DNA of 64,000 nt from Rhabdornis inornatus (lineage: Eukaryota; Chordata; Aves; Passeriformes; Rhabdornithidae), in NCBI GenBank assembly GCA_013397075.1, contig VWZS01000496.1, forward strand, positions 744,001 through 808,000, in the 5' to 3' direction. The notes beneath the pieces are model-generated. The model was not told where the DNA came from and made no database searches. It saw only the letters and a list, made by a program, of their open reading frames with translations. A program made the translations under genes and the position numbers. Position 1 is the first letter of the stretch, and every line of letters begins with the position of its first letter. Below are positions 27,127 through 39,200 of this stretch, one piece after another.

Positions 27127-29169
27127 CAGTTAGTACTTTTAACTTTCAAACAAAGCCAAAAGTGATCCATAGCTTTGGAGCACTGTGTGGGAGGGAGGTG
27201 TTGCTAAAAAATATCCCAAGATCCTCTTCAAAATAAACCCTGCAATCTCTTCTGCCCCACCACTTGTGGGTTTGTTTTTGCCAGCACACTGATTTTTTTT
27301 TTAATTATTTTTTAGTTTATTTTTTTCCTATTTGACTGTAATGTAGAACAAATATTTACTCTCAAACAGAAACATAAAGCCAATGCATTCTTTGAATTGT
27401 TTTGCTGACTCTGTTCCTTCCACAACATAGTTTGGTTTTTAATGCTCACCACCCAGATCAAGCTGCTTTTAGGGAGCAACGCAAGACACTTCAGGATTTC
27501 ACTTAATATTCAGTATTCCTCTCCCTAAGGAATGGTGGTGTCATATTTCAGCTTTCGCTTTGTATTTCCCATTGTCATGTGTCTGTGGGCTTTTTTAAGA
27601 CACAATTTAGGCAGAATATATTTCTGTGGGGCTCAAAGCAGCAAAAATGTGCTTTTAGCAAATAGAAAAAGGATGACAATAAGGAAAAATTAATGGGAGA
27701 ACCAAAAAAGGGAAAAGCAGGGTGTGATTGTCACTCCAAATTCTTATTTTCAGTCTAAAATGTTTATAAAAAGTGGAATCTTAGCAATTATAACTGGGTG
27801 TTTCTGTTTTTGTAGCTAAGTGATTATATTTGACACAGCTTGAAGCCAGTCATGTTTATACAAGTGCGTGGGTTTAAGATGGAGAACTGAAGTTTGCCAA
27901 AAGCAATTGAATTGTAAAAGTCACCAAAAGTTTTCGTATTACACCAGAAGAGGAGAAACACAGATATTGGTGCTGTGCTCTAACCAGACAGCTGAAAAAG
28001 AAAGCTGGGGTTTTGCTGGTCATATTTTCTTAGAAATGGTATTTCCACAATACTTCAAAGAAAACCCTTTTTGTGCTAAAGCCACTTCTAAAGCAGCAGC
28101 CATCAGAGGAAGCAGGATGAGACAACAGAAGCAGGGGGAGGAAGGACAGACCGCAATGCCAGGAGATGTCTATTCAGTCAGAGCCTCTCCAACATTCCCT
28201 CCTTTAAACACTCAGCTGGATATTTTCCTCCTGAAGACTTAAGCTTTAATAAGCTCAGACTTCCACACCACTCTGAGCAGGACTGACTTCTGCAAGTCGT
28301 GCCCCTCCCAGGCTGGGTCTCAGGAGTGTGGAGCTGACTCAGGACAAGGATGTGCTCTCATCAGGGAGCAAAAAGTGCCAGCAACTACAAACTGAAAGAA
28401 AACAGCAAGCACGTCCCAGCCTGACAGCAGATGGTTTTCAAATTCTGGCCATTTGAGAGGCAAAGGGGAGGGAGAGAAACGGAAGGTATTGCTGCTGAGA
28501 AGAGATGACAAAGCAACCAATCCTGCAGCTGCTTTCAAGGGTCAGCAGGTGAAGTACATGTCAATTTTGCTATGACTGTAGTGGATTTCAACAATGAAAG
28601 AAGAAAACAAGAAAAAGAACAGAGTAATTCCAAATATAAAGTTCTATGGAAGAGCAGCTTTGGGTGAATGTGAAACTAAGATTTGAAAAGAACTATGAAT
28701 ATGATAAGTGAAGCAATGGTATTTTAGCATTTAAAGCTTCCAAGAGGTCAAAACTATTTTTCATTAGTTACTGTATAACCATCATACTGTATTTAAGATG
28801 GGGAAACAGAAGCTGTCAGGTGACTGAAGAGAACAGCCAGGAAATCCAAGCTACCCTCACGAAAAATGTTCTTTGCTATTCTTTAAGTTTACTTTGTTTA
28901 GACATCATTAAGCATCAGCATGAGGAAAGATCAATCTTTTGCATGGGAAAGGGTTAAAAAAATATGAGAATGCACACAACATAAACAGTTTGTGTTCAAT
29001 CAAAGAATATGGCTGAAAGTAACATTGAGGAAGTGATGCTGTTCATCATTCTCATCCTAGCTGAGACCAGCTATCTCATTCCTCACGGAAATCAGTCCAA
29101 CTTTCCCCCTGGCAATCAAACCCAACCTTCAAACTGTTAACCTAAGAAGGAGTGCTTCTAACATGCATT

Positions 29170-29540
29170 ATCAGCCTTTTTTGAGCCTTAACCCCATTCT
29201 CTCTGGTTCTACCCACAGCATACATTGGGAACACACTGCCTTTCTCTTTACTGCAGCCTTAAACACCTGAAGACTATTATCATGCCTCTCCTTTTTCTCT
29301 CTGCTAAACAGCTGAAATCCCTTTCCCAACTTCTCACAGGTTGCATCCTCAGAACTTTTAAATATTCCTTTTGCTTTTCTACTGAAATCTCTTTTATGGT
29401 CCAAATTATTGCACAAGTACAGCGCCTCTCGTGAGACACTGCTCCAGATGAGGCTCTCTCAAGGTTATTTGGGCCCTGAGGATTATTTGACATCTCTTCC
29501 AGACAACACTCCCAGTAAAGTGTTTGCCTGTGACCCTGCC
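29170..29540 (-). mobile_element. Old, diverged CR1-type LINE fragment
   Basis: The plus strand carries a series of diagnostic pieces in the right order: CTCTCTGGTTCTACCC, CACACTGCCTTTCTCTTTAC, GAAGACTATTATCATGCCTC, CTTCTCACAGGTTGCATCCT and CTCCAGATGAGGCTCTC. These match the reverse complement of older CR1 subfamilies, in which the last piece normally belongs to a phrase ending ACTCCAGCTGAGGCCTCACC. The copy is more diverged than those at 2334 and 21701, so it is older. Boundaries are approximate. Confidence 0.8.
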
Positions 29541-31840
29541 AAAGGCTTGCCATCAGTCCTTCAGCCTCGGCCAAGACATGACCACCACATCTCACACCTT
29601 ACAGTGCATACAGTTATTTGATTCTTGCTGCAGGTAATGCAACAACATGAAAGGTAACACTTGTACCTTAAATTATTTATATTACTTAAACATGGGTAAG
29701 GGAGGCCAGGGATGACATTTTACAATGTTACTGGCCTTCAGCCTCTGCATTAAGTAAAAAAACACCATTTAAAAACTCTTCAGGGTTTCATCACCAAATT
29801 TATCATACCAAAGATGAAAAATAAGAGCGGAACATTCACCCTAACTGCCTAAAATAATAAACTTCTTTGTCATTTGGGCATGAGACAAGATGACAAAAAG
29901 CTGCAAACATCCCAGCTGGTGGCTGTCTGAAGAAACTGCTTTGCTCCAGGCTGAGAGACCCCTTCCCACACGCCAAGATTCTGCAGAAGGCTTGCCAACT
30001 CCTCCCCCATGTTGTAGAAGTCACTTTTATGAGAAGCAGAATGATGGAAAGGGAGCGGTTTTGCAAGTGGATGATATAAATGATGTGCTCAAGAGTCCAG
30101 GAACAACCTTCAGCCTGGACTTGCTACTTCTGCTCAAGCACTTTTTGAGTAACAGTGTCAGCACAGGGGGAAAAAACATGACATAATCCAATCCCTCCTG
30201 GTATTACTGCACATCACTTTAATCAGAAAAATAGCTCTGTGTCTGCCTGAAGTATTAGCAGTGATAATAAAGATACAGTTCAGCTGACCTTATCCTTTCA
30301 TGATAAAAAACGCTGTGATGAGGAAACACAGCTCTGCTAATATGACAAACTAGGAGGTTGTAAAGAAGTGGACACACAACAAAGCCTAATTGTGGAGCAG
30401 AAATAATGGGTTATGGGCTCCCTTCTGTCAGTCCTGAACTGTTATGTAAGCTCAGGCAGGAGAAAAAAAGACAAGGAAGAGACACTACATAGGCCCTTCA
30501 CAATCAGCTCATCACAACAGAATGACAGGGATCTCTTAGGGCTTGGACACACTTTGGCACTGTTGCCAAGGATATCCCTCGCCCTCCTCCCCAGGCATGG
30601 AAGCTGAACCAGTCTTATTTCATCTGCTGAGCCACTGTGGCAGGAAGAGTCATTTTAATGCAAAAGATCCCTGTTTCTTGTTAGTATTTAAATGCCAAGC
30701 AGCTCAGCAGCTGAATCATAAGTAGTTCAGCCATGCACGGGTAGAATTAACTTCAGCTGGCCAAGAAGGGCACACCAGAGCTCTTAACCAAGCATTTGAA
30801 ACGCTTGGTAGTAAAGAAGCCTGTGCAGAGCTTGTCCCAAGATACTCCTTTTCCTTCTTGTTAGCTTATCACGATACAATTCTCACAGGAAATAAGTGAT
30901 CTTCATTAAAGATTCAGATCTAGTCATGTTGAGGTATATTTAAGTGGAAAAAAATCAAGTTCTTAAGGAATCTCTTTGATGCATGTCAAGGAGTAGCAGT
31001 TTAACTTAGAGAGTAGCTGTAGCATGTAAATATAACAAAAATAATAAAAAACCTGGAAAAGTCAGGACAAAAGATAATTCTGACATTGTTAAGAGTTTAA
31101 ATTCCAAAGGTATTCTTCTACTTCTCTTTTTAGACTGGCATGAGATAAATCATATACTCTGTGACAGGACAAGATGTAAAATTGAATATAAATAAAAAAC
31201 TCCTGTTGATGCTCTCTCTACTTCCCCCCTTCCCTTCTCCAAGATGCTCGCAGGGTGCTTTCATCTTAACTATTTCCTGATTAGAGAACTTTTGCAATCC
31301 CTTAGGTCAGGCTGGATGTTCTCCTTGAAATGAGTCACCAACACTGAGAAAACAGTATGTGGACAGTCAGTTTCTGGGATACTGAGATGACTTTCAGTGC
31401 AGTCTGTACTAGTGAAAGAAGCACACACAAGTATGCAAGTAGGTATCTCAAATCAGATGGTCATTTCTGTTTTGTTTTTTTTATCCCTGCCTTTCCTAAA
31501 AGCTGTGGTTTTACAAAAAGTTGAAGTTAACCCAGGCTGCTGCTGAGAGGGACTGATGTCATCCCTGATCCCTCATTTCCTTGACTTCCTTTGGGCTGAA
31601 ATTAGCATTCCTGGGCCATGGGTGAGCCAGAGGAGGGCATGGAGCCAGCTCACCAGGTGCCAGTGAGAGCTTCTGCTGGTGTCTGCAGGGCAAGAACAAG
31701 AAGGGAGAATGAGCTGGATCATATCTTGTAGCAGCAGCAGCCAACATTTAGATTCAAAGATTTAAAGTCACTGTGAAACATCTCTGGTGTAGACATCACA
31801 CAATGGTAACACTGCACATGGTCTAGTTCTATACGTGTGT

Positions 31841-31885
31841 GTCTATCAAGATGTACATATAAATATAAATATATATATCTCCACA
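31841..31885. repeat. TA-rich microsatellite
   Basis: Imperfect ATATAAATATAAATATATAT sequence forms a short AT dinucleotide-like repeat. Confidence 0.8.
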
Positions 31886-33126
31886 GAGCTACACTTGTAC
31901 ATACACAACTATCCTCATGCTGCTGTGGGTGGAAGCATGACAGTGACCAGAGGTGAGCAAACATCTCTGTCTCCTGGGTCAGGCACTCAGGGTATGGCAG
32001 GAAGGCTGCAGCTCACTCCCAGCTCCTCAGAGAACTGCCCCTATTCCTGTGGGGTTTCCCTTGTCTATCTGAAGGACTCAGTAGCTATGTGGGAGCAAGA
32101 ACAAGGCTGCTTTTATCATGCAGTATGCTCAGCTTCATGGAGCCTGCATGATTCGGACAGAGAAATTTGGGGCTCCATAGAACATACTGTAATAAAACAC
32201 CTGAAGGAAAGAAATGGTAATTATTAAAAACATACACAAAATACTTCTGTGTATTACATGTGAAACAGACTCAGATGCCCTAACCTGCTGGAATTATCAG
32301 AGGCAATGTTACCAATAGCCTAAATGTTATAATTATTTTCAAATGAAAGCAAAAGCTGCAAGTACACTCACCTTTAGCTTTCTCCTCCCTGGGGCAGTGC
32401 ATTCCTAGCAGGGGTGTTATCCTGCATCTCTGTGGAAAGCATTATCTTCTCTGATAACAATGCAGCACTGTGCTTTTAAAGACTACAAGGCATCCATGCA
32501 AAGAGTGGGAAAGTTCATTCTGAATAATTCTGTGAGAATTAAACAGTCCTGTAGCCTTTCATGTTTTACATTAGCGACGCTGTTTATTTTGCCTTCAGAA
32601 ATTTGGTTTAAGGTCAATAAATGCGACATCAGTAGACACTATATTTTCCTACATAAATAAGGAACCAATGGGCTATCATAACTACCCTTTCCTTTTTATA
32701 TTTTTTGATTTGTGCTCCTACCTGATAATTAAACAGAAAAGAGTGCAACTGGATACACAAAAGTTGTAACAGAGGAATGCACACAGTTATTCCACATCTC
32801 ACATTCCAAAGGGAACTACTTAATTTTTTTATATATTTTAACCCTCAGGACATTGTTCTCCAGGTGAAATTGAATACATTACAATTCCTACTACAGTCTC
32901 TTTTCCTAGAAGTAAGATTCAAGCATATTATTCAACCCTCACAGAAGCAGACTACATACATACCCTTACACTGTAAGATGAATTTAATAAAGCTGTTCAT
33001 TGGAAAAATAGTTGACAAGTATTTTGATTTGTGCTTATACGTGACAAACAAGAGGAGTGACCAATTTTAAAAATACCTTCTGGCAAGGTTTTGAAATCCA
33101 CAAGCAGCATGGCAAATGAAAGCATT

Positions 33127-33240
33127 AAAAAAAACAAAACAAAACAAAACCCCCACCATAACCACAAAAAAAAACCCAAGTAAACCAAACAGAAGAACCC
33201 CCCCCAAAACAATAAACCCCAACACTCAAACAAATAGAAA
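33127..33240. repeat. A/C-rich low-complexity block
   Basis: An (AAAAC)n start (AAACAAAACAAAACAAAACC) passes into mixed A/C sequence with a C8 run. Almost no G or T occurs for over 100 bases. The RNA of AFAP1 would be G/T-rich here. The frames across it are low-complexity artefacts. Confidence 0.9.
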
Positions 33241-33374
33241 GAACCCATACTCTTTAGGGATGGAGTATGGAAAGGTAGAAAGTTTTGGTGTTTCCAGTTC
33301 ATAAGAAAAATGGAAATGCATCTGAAGCAATAAGAACAAATCTCTCCTGGAGGCTTTCAGAATTCCCCTGCAAT

Positions 33375-33470
33375 GGATTACATGTATTGTATTGCTATAT
33401 ATTGTATACATAATACATATATAAATACATGTATTGTATTTATATATATTCACATATATGACTTGCTGTC
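33375..33470. repeat. AT-rich repeat with duplicated ACATGTATTGTATT
   Basis: The 14-mer ACATGTATTGTATT occurs twice, about 45 bases apart, within TA-rich sequence. This is probably a microsatellite that has partly duplicated. Confidence 0.75.
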
Positions 33471-33814
33471 CATAACACAGTTAAGTACCTTTGTCTTTTC
33501 TACCCCACAACCTGCACTCAGCTAAACCAATTCAGCAACTGGAAGCACTACCTAGTTTACTCAGGGGTTCTGTTTCTATAGCAAAATCCAATAGGCAGGA
33601 AAAGCTGAAGATCCTCACCAGGACTCAGGAAAAGTGGGCAAACTTCTGTAAATTAAGTAGAGGAGCATCAGGTCCCCTGCAAAGACCCAGAGGTATGTGC
33701 CACACAGGAAACTCAGTGCCAGGGATGAGGTAGACATAGATTTGAGTGTCCTTTCACAGCATAGCTTCTCTAAGATATCCTCCACTAACCCAAGAAGAAT
33801 AACTGGTGTATGCA

Positions 33815-33865
33815 TAGATACAGATATAGATACATATACACAGCAAGATAGATAAATACAAGCAT
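33815..33865. repeat. GATA-type microsatellite, imperfect
   Basis: Interrupted GATA and GATACA units (ATAGATACAGATATAGATAC) lie next to further GATAGATAAA. This is a short imperfect tetranucleotide repeat. Confidence 0.75.
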
Positions 33866-36210
33866 ATTCAGTAGAATATCAGCATAGCAACAAAAGGAGT
33901 GATGGGCACCAGCTAGTCATATCTAAAGAAGCTGGGGTCAATTATCTCCAGATATACTTGTGATCAGCAAATGAGATTGCTTGAATTAAAAAATTTAGAA
34001 GTTGACACCATTTTGCAACTGAGAGCCTCTCTCAATGTAGGCTTGCTGAACATTATGTGGTTTTATTCCAGAACTACACTTGCAATACATTTCAGTAGAT
34101 TAGGTGAGACCTCACTACTTTGCAGGTGAGAAGAGTAGTTACAAACTAAAGTCAAGAAATCCTATCCAATGTTGCATTTCTTAATATCCATGTGAAGTGA
34201 AAAGGTATAAGCACCCATGTGCTATATGGTTGCTAGTACAAACCAATTTCTTCTAAATCAAGATTAGTAGTGAAAGGGAGGCATCTCCAGAGGGTTGCTC
34301 CTTGCACGTAAAATCCTTAATCCCTGCCCAATCCTTTACATTTGGTTGCATTTAAGGTCTTTAACTGTCAAAGAAATCAGCAGTTCTCTGGACAGAAAGG
34401 TAAGGAGAGCTGAGTAAATGTATTTACAACCAATCTCTTCCTACCAATGCCTGCAGCACCTTGTGGTATTTTGCTATGGATCTTGGATAGTTTTAAAGAA
34501 AGCATAGAAGGATTCACCAAGGCTTGATGCTCTCATTTAGTTCTACCTTGCTTTTATGGTTAATATAGAAAGCAAACACAAACTCCAGCTGCTCAAGGTA
34601 TCACAAGCCCTTGTAAAGAGCACATAAATGGACACTTGCCTAAATTAAACAACAACCACGTGGTGGTCTGCACTGAGTGAATGTCATGTGTTTATGACCA
34701 GCACTTTCTAAAATACACTCTACCTCTCCAACTTTTAAAGATATTTAACTTGTCTCTTTCTTTCAACACAAACTATTTAGGTAAAACAATACAGGAATAA
34801 TCATCTCGTTCCAAGCACTAATGAACTGGCTGGGAGGTCACCTACCATACAAGCAACATGTAGCCAGGGAGCAATTATTCAGCCTGCAGCAGTGATGAAG
34901 AACTACATTCCTTACAAAAATAGCTTCAGTTTATTAAGTGTTTGAACTGTTTTTACGACTTAAACAGCAACAAGGAGTCAGACAAAGGCTGATACCAGTA
35001 AACAAATACCAACAAAGAAACAGAGAACACGGGTTCAGTGCACTGTCTGCCTTACGGGTAAATCAAGGAGCTTCACAAGGTGCTCTGCATCTTCAGAGGT
35101 CTGCAGTTCCACTGGGACTTTTGGCATGGTAAGAGACATATTTAAGTCTCTGAAGTTTTCCATTGGATTCAATGCAAACACATGTGTGTAACGACTTCTG
35201 CCTGATTGCATCTCATGGGCAAACCCATTTTTATAGGTGTTCATTTCCCACTGGAATCATTTGAGTGCTGCTGCAGGTTTACAGTTTCCAGCCATCTCTA
35301 TTTAAATCTCTTCTACATTCTATGGAAATTATTGTTCTATTACACTACCTGAGAATGATAAATATATAAAAAGTATTCCATATGTAGTATGATATAGCAT
35401 ATAATAAAAAACCAAAACAACTGAGTTTGATTAAAAACCAGCCTTTAAGGAGATCACCTTACAGTACAATATTTCATATATAGATTTCTGCTGAAGAAAG
35501 GAACATTTCTTAATTATCTATATCTATACTTCCTGGCCAAACCTGAAATACACTTAAAAAAACAATCAGGTTTTGGAAATAAATCCAAGTCACTGGGGTT
35601 CTCCCTGGGCTTCCTATCAAAATCCCGAACCCCTGATATTGTTTAAATGTAAGATTCATCTTTAAATGGATTAGTAAAGTATTAGTTAAACCCAGATACT
35701 CATCTTCCCAGAAGTTATGAGCTCTAGTGTGCACCTTTTTCAAAGACACAAGGAAAAAATTTTCCCAAGTACTATCTGTAGTTTCCCATGTGATGGCTTC
35801 CAAGCCACTACACGATCAGTTTCTTTTCCTGTCTTGAGAACATGTTTTATTTTGATGGCACTTTTATTTGTTGTTTTAAAATTTTAAACAGTGGCAACAG
35901 AACTAATTATTTTTAGTTTATTGAAGATTAAGAACCTCAGTTACTCAAATGTACTATGTATTAATTAGTCAGGCACAGAGAGCAGCAGCATAAATAAAAA
36001 TCTCACAGCTGAATGAACTCACATTTGGTATGCAAATAATTTTACATGTTACCAATATGGCAAACTACTCATAAATCTAGTTAGAAAACTAAAATTCTAT
36101 AGCAATGCCCAGAAGAACACCACTAAGAATTTTATATCATAAACCTCATTTACTGAGAATCTGTCTCTGTCATCCTTCCTGCATTTCCAGTCTCTTTCCA
36201 AATAGCCATG

Positions 36211-36240
36211 AAATATATATACATATATATACACACACCT
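36211..36240. repeat. (TA)n/(CA)n compound microsatellite
   Basis: ATATATATACATATATATAC is followed by ACACACC. This is a short compound dinucleotide repeat. Confidence 0.85.
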
Positions 36241-39200
36241 GAAACAGCCATGCAAAGATGTTGTGACAGACCTTTTTGTAAGCACTAAGTAAACCCAAAG
36301 CAGGAGTACACTTATATATGCAAATGCAAAGAATTATTATCTTGTTTTAAGCCTCCTGAATAAATTCCTTTAATTCAGAAGAATGACTCATTTTATAGGG
36401 TTGAAAGCTGAGGCAGGCCATTTGAGCTTTAGCAGTGACATTGTTCTGACTAAATGCCAGTGCTTACAAAGCAGTCATCTGTATCTCAGCTAGTTGCCCT
36501 AGGCTCAATGCACAGTCAGTGGAGAAACTGAGGCTTCCTAAAATAGATTTCTAGAATAGATCAGATTAATTACATCCCAGAGAAGCCAATTTGTACCCCT
36601 GATTGTACAGAAGGTCTACTGGGAAGGAGCTCAGCTGCAGACCTGCTCTGCCATGTGCGGCTCAAGTCAGGCAGAATGCATCCCACTCTTAAGTGCCTAT
36701 CAGCTTTCATGCCTTTCTTTTGGAAATCTGATCCCATGTTTACTAAAGTGAAAGTGAAAAAGAGCTTTCTCGTTACAGTAACATATTTAAATATAGTTAG
36801 AAAGTTGTTTAGTGATATGTTACACTCACATATATTTAACTGTGCTATTATTATTCATCATTTTCATGTCCTTTTAACCGTGCTTAACCAGTTTTGCTGA
36901 GAACAGAAGTGACAGAAATATCTAGACTTGCTTTTTCTGAAGAACCCATTAACTGGCACCATAGAGACCCACAGAAGAGATCCCATAGAGCTTCCTCAGT
37001 TTCAGACTCAGTCACCATTCACGTGAGGCTGAGTTACAAGCACCAGGGACAGGCAGGACTTGTGAACATATGATGACACTTAGTTTCATACTTCCATTTT
37101 CTTAACAGATGGTCTGAGCGAGTGCTTTTCTTAGTGCTTGCAAGTACCAGTAGTTGAGTCCTAATTTAGATGTGAATAGATTAAAACAAACTGTTTATCC
37201 TCAGTTAAGAAGCACATTTCCAAATGCTAATCTTCAAAACTGGTAAATGTAACGTAACTTCAAAAAAATGCATTCTCATTTCACTTCAACTTTGGCTTCC
37301 TCATGTCACAGACTCATCATGGTCTTTTTCTCCACGCCCCAAAGCTGGCGTGAAAAACATAACAGATGTGATGTATATATGAAAGATTTCATCCCACTAT
37401 CCTAAGAAAAGGGAGGATGGAAAGAAAGCACTTTTGGCTCATAGATGACGCCCATCTATCAAGAACAGTGAACATGACAGGCCACCACAAACATAATGAA
37501 AATGGTTTTAACAAACAGCATGCCTATTCCCTCAAGTCCCACAGATAAGCAGGGTTTGCACTGCACTCGGTGTCTGCTTTTCCTAACCTACCAACACAAG
37601 TTCAGCCATAGCAATTTTTATTCCAGCCCCAGAATACACTGAATAATGCAGTTAAATATCCCTTTACCACCCCTCTGGATCCCACTACTGCTCTTCTACA
37701 CCTGATTTAGATAAGCATCTTATTTCACAAATCTTAGTCACTGAAAGTAATCTGAAATGAAATCCCCTACGTAATTTCTACCCATGGTCTTCTGATAAGA
37801 AAACAGACCCAAACAAGTTCCCAGCAGCAAGATTCTGCATTGAGGGACTGAAAATCTCCATGATGGAGCACCCTGATCTCATTTCTTACAATGGGGACAC
37901 TTGCTTACCATTTGTCTTCTAAAGCAATTTGTCAGGATACTGACCCTCTCTGAAACTCATCACACATGAAAATTAACAACAGATATAGGTACTCAATCAA
38001 AGACTAAGGCAAGGCTAAAAAAAAGGATGACAAAAGTCATATAGAGAGGATAGGGTACCATTCAGACGTGGATCCAAAATATATCTAGCGTGGGACAGAC
38101 TGCTGCTTAAGAACATGCATAAGCATAAACAATAACTTATATGGTTGTTTTGGGGTGGGATATTTTCAAGTGAAGTGTGCAGACAAACCACGTGAATGTT
38201 TTTTCAAGTCCAGCAGATATATCGTCATCTTCGGACCTCCAGCTAGACTAAGGTCATTCTATGCTGCTAAGTGCCCTGTATGAGTAGATGCTGACAGATG
38301 ATCACTTGGTAAAGCAGCTATCAGTCACAATCAATATATCATTCTAAATCTGCCCTTTAGAAGTTACTATTTTTAATCTGGAAAATTAAACCAATCCGAT
38401 CAAACAAGTAAAAATCCTATAATAACTATATAGCAAAAGAGCAGTGACACATTATTTATCCAGAATACACTGTTCTTGTTTTCAGAGATTCTGAAAATGG
38501 ATGCATGGATGAAGCAGGTAGAAAAAAAACCCCTCTGGGAAGATAAAGAAGCTAGGACAATAGGAAACTACTCAAATTAATCCACTTGCTAGTCTTAAAC
38601 ATTTTACAGTTGTTTTGTTAGCTAACTTAATAATGCTATTTCTTAGCCCTCACACTGAGCAGACACGATGCAGCCCTCTGATCCTTAATTTAGAAACCAA
38701 AATGTTTAATCATCCAGGACACAAAGTCTACCACTGTTAGAATCTGAATTCAGTGACATAATTCCATGTGTCATCAGATAAAGGAAGGAAAATAATGGGA
38801 TTTTCAAAAGCCCAGATTCTAGTAATCTTCGTTACTAGTAACAAGCTGGCAGACCAGCAGAATGTAAAAAAAGATAATGCCAGCAGACAATGAAAATTCT
38901 CAATTCTCTCCACTCAAAGGACTCTCTGCTGATGTTCAGTGTTTCCCAGCAGCCCTATTATTAGGGTCTCAAGACCCTGACCTTTCTGGTATTAGTCAAT
39001 GACAAAAATTAACTTGCCTACAGGCAGACAAAGAGTTATGGTAGACAAGAATGTTAATTCTTCAGCATAGGAAGGAAAAGGCATCACCTGGTTATAATGC
39101 CAAATTAAAAACTGAATAAAATTATTCAATTCTATTGGGCTTACTACCGTATAAATAATAATTCCATAAGAAAATGTACTTTACATGCAAAATCAGCAAC

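Larger units (their letters stand above)
22096..29169. other. Intron block without genes
   Basis: This is AT-rich intron with no recognised exon. Its T/G-rich simple repeats lie at 26803-26884, 27112-27126 and about 27291-27330. The frames at 26719-27236 on the plus strand are translations of these low-complexity tracts. Confidence 0.55.

Noticed and set aside
30787..30809. Small hairpin ACCAAGC...GCTTGGT
   Set aside because: Seven-base arms with a nine-base loop are common by chance in 64 kb, and nothing nearby supports a structured RNA.
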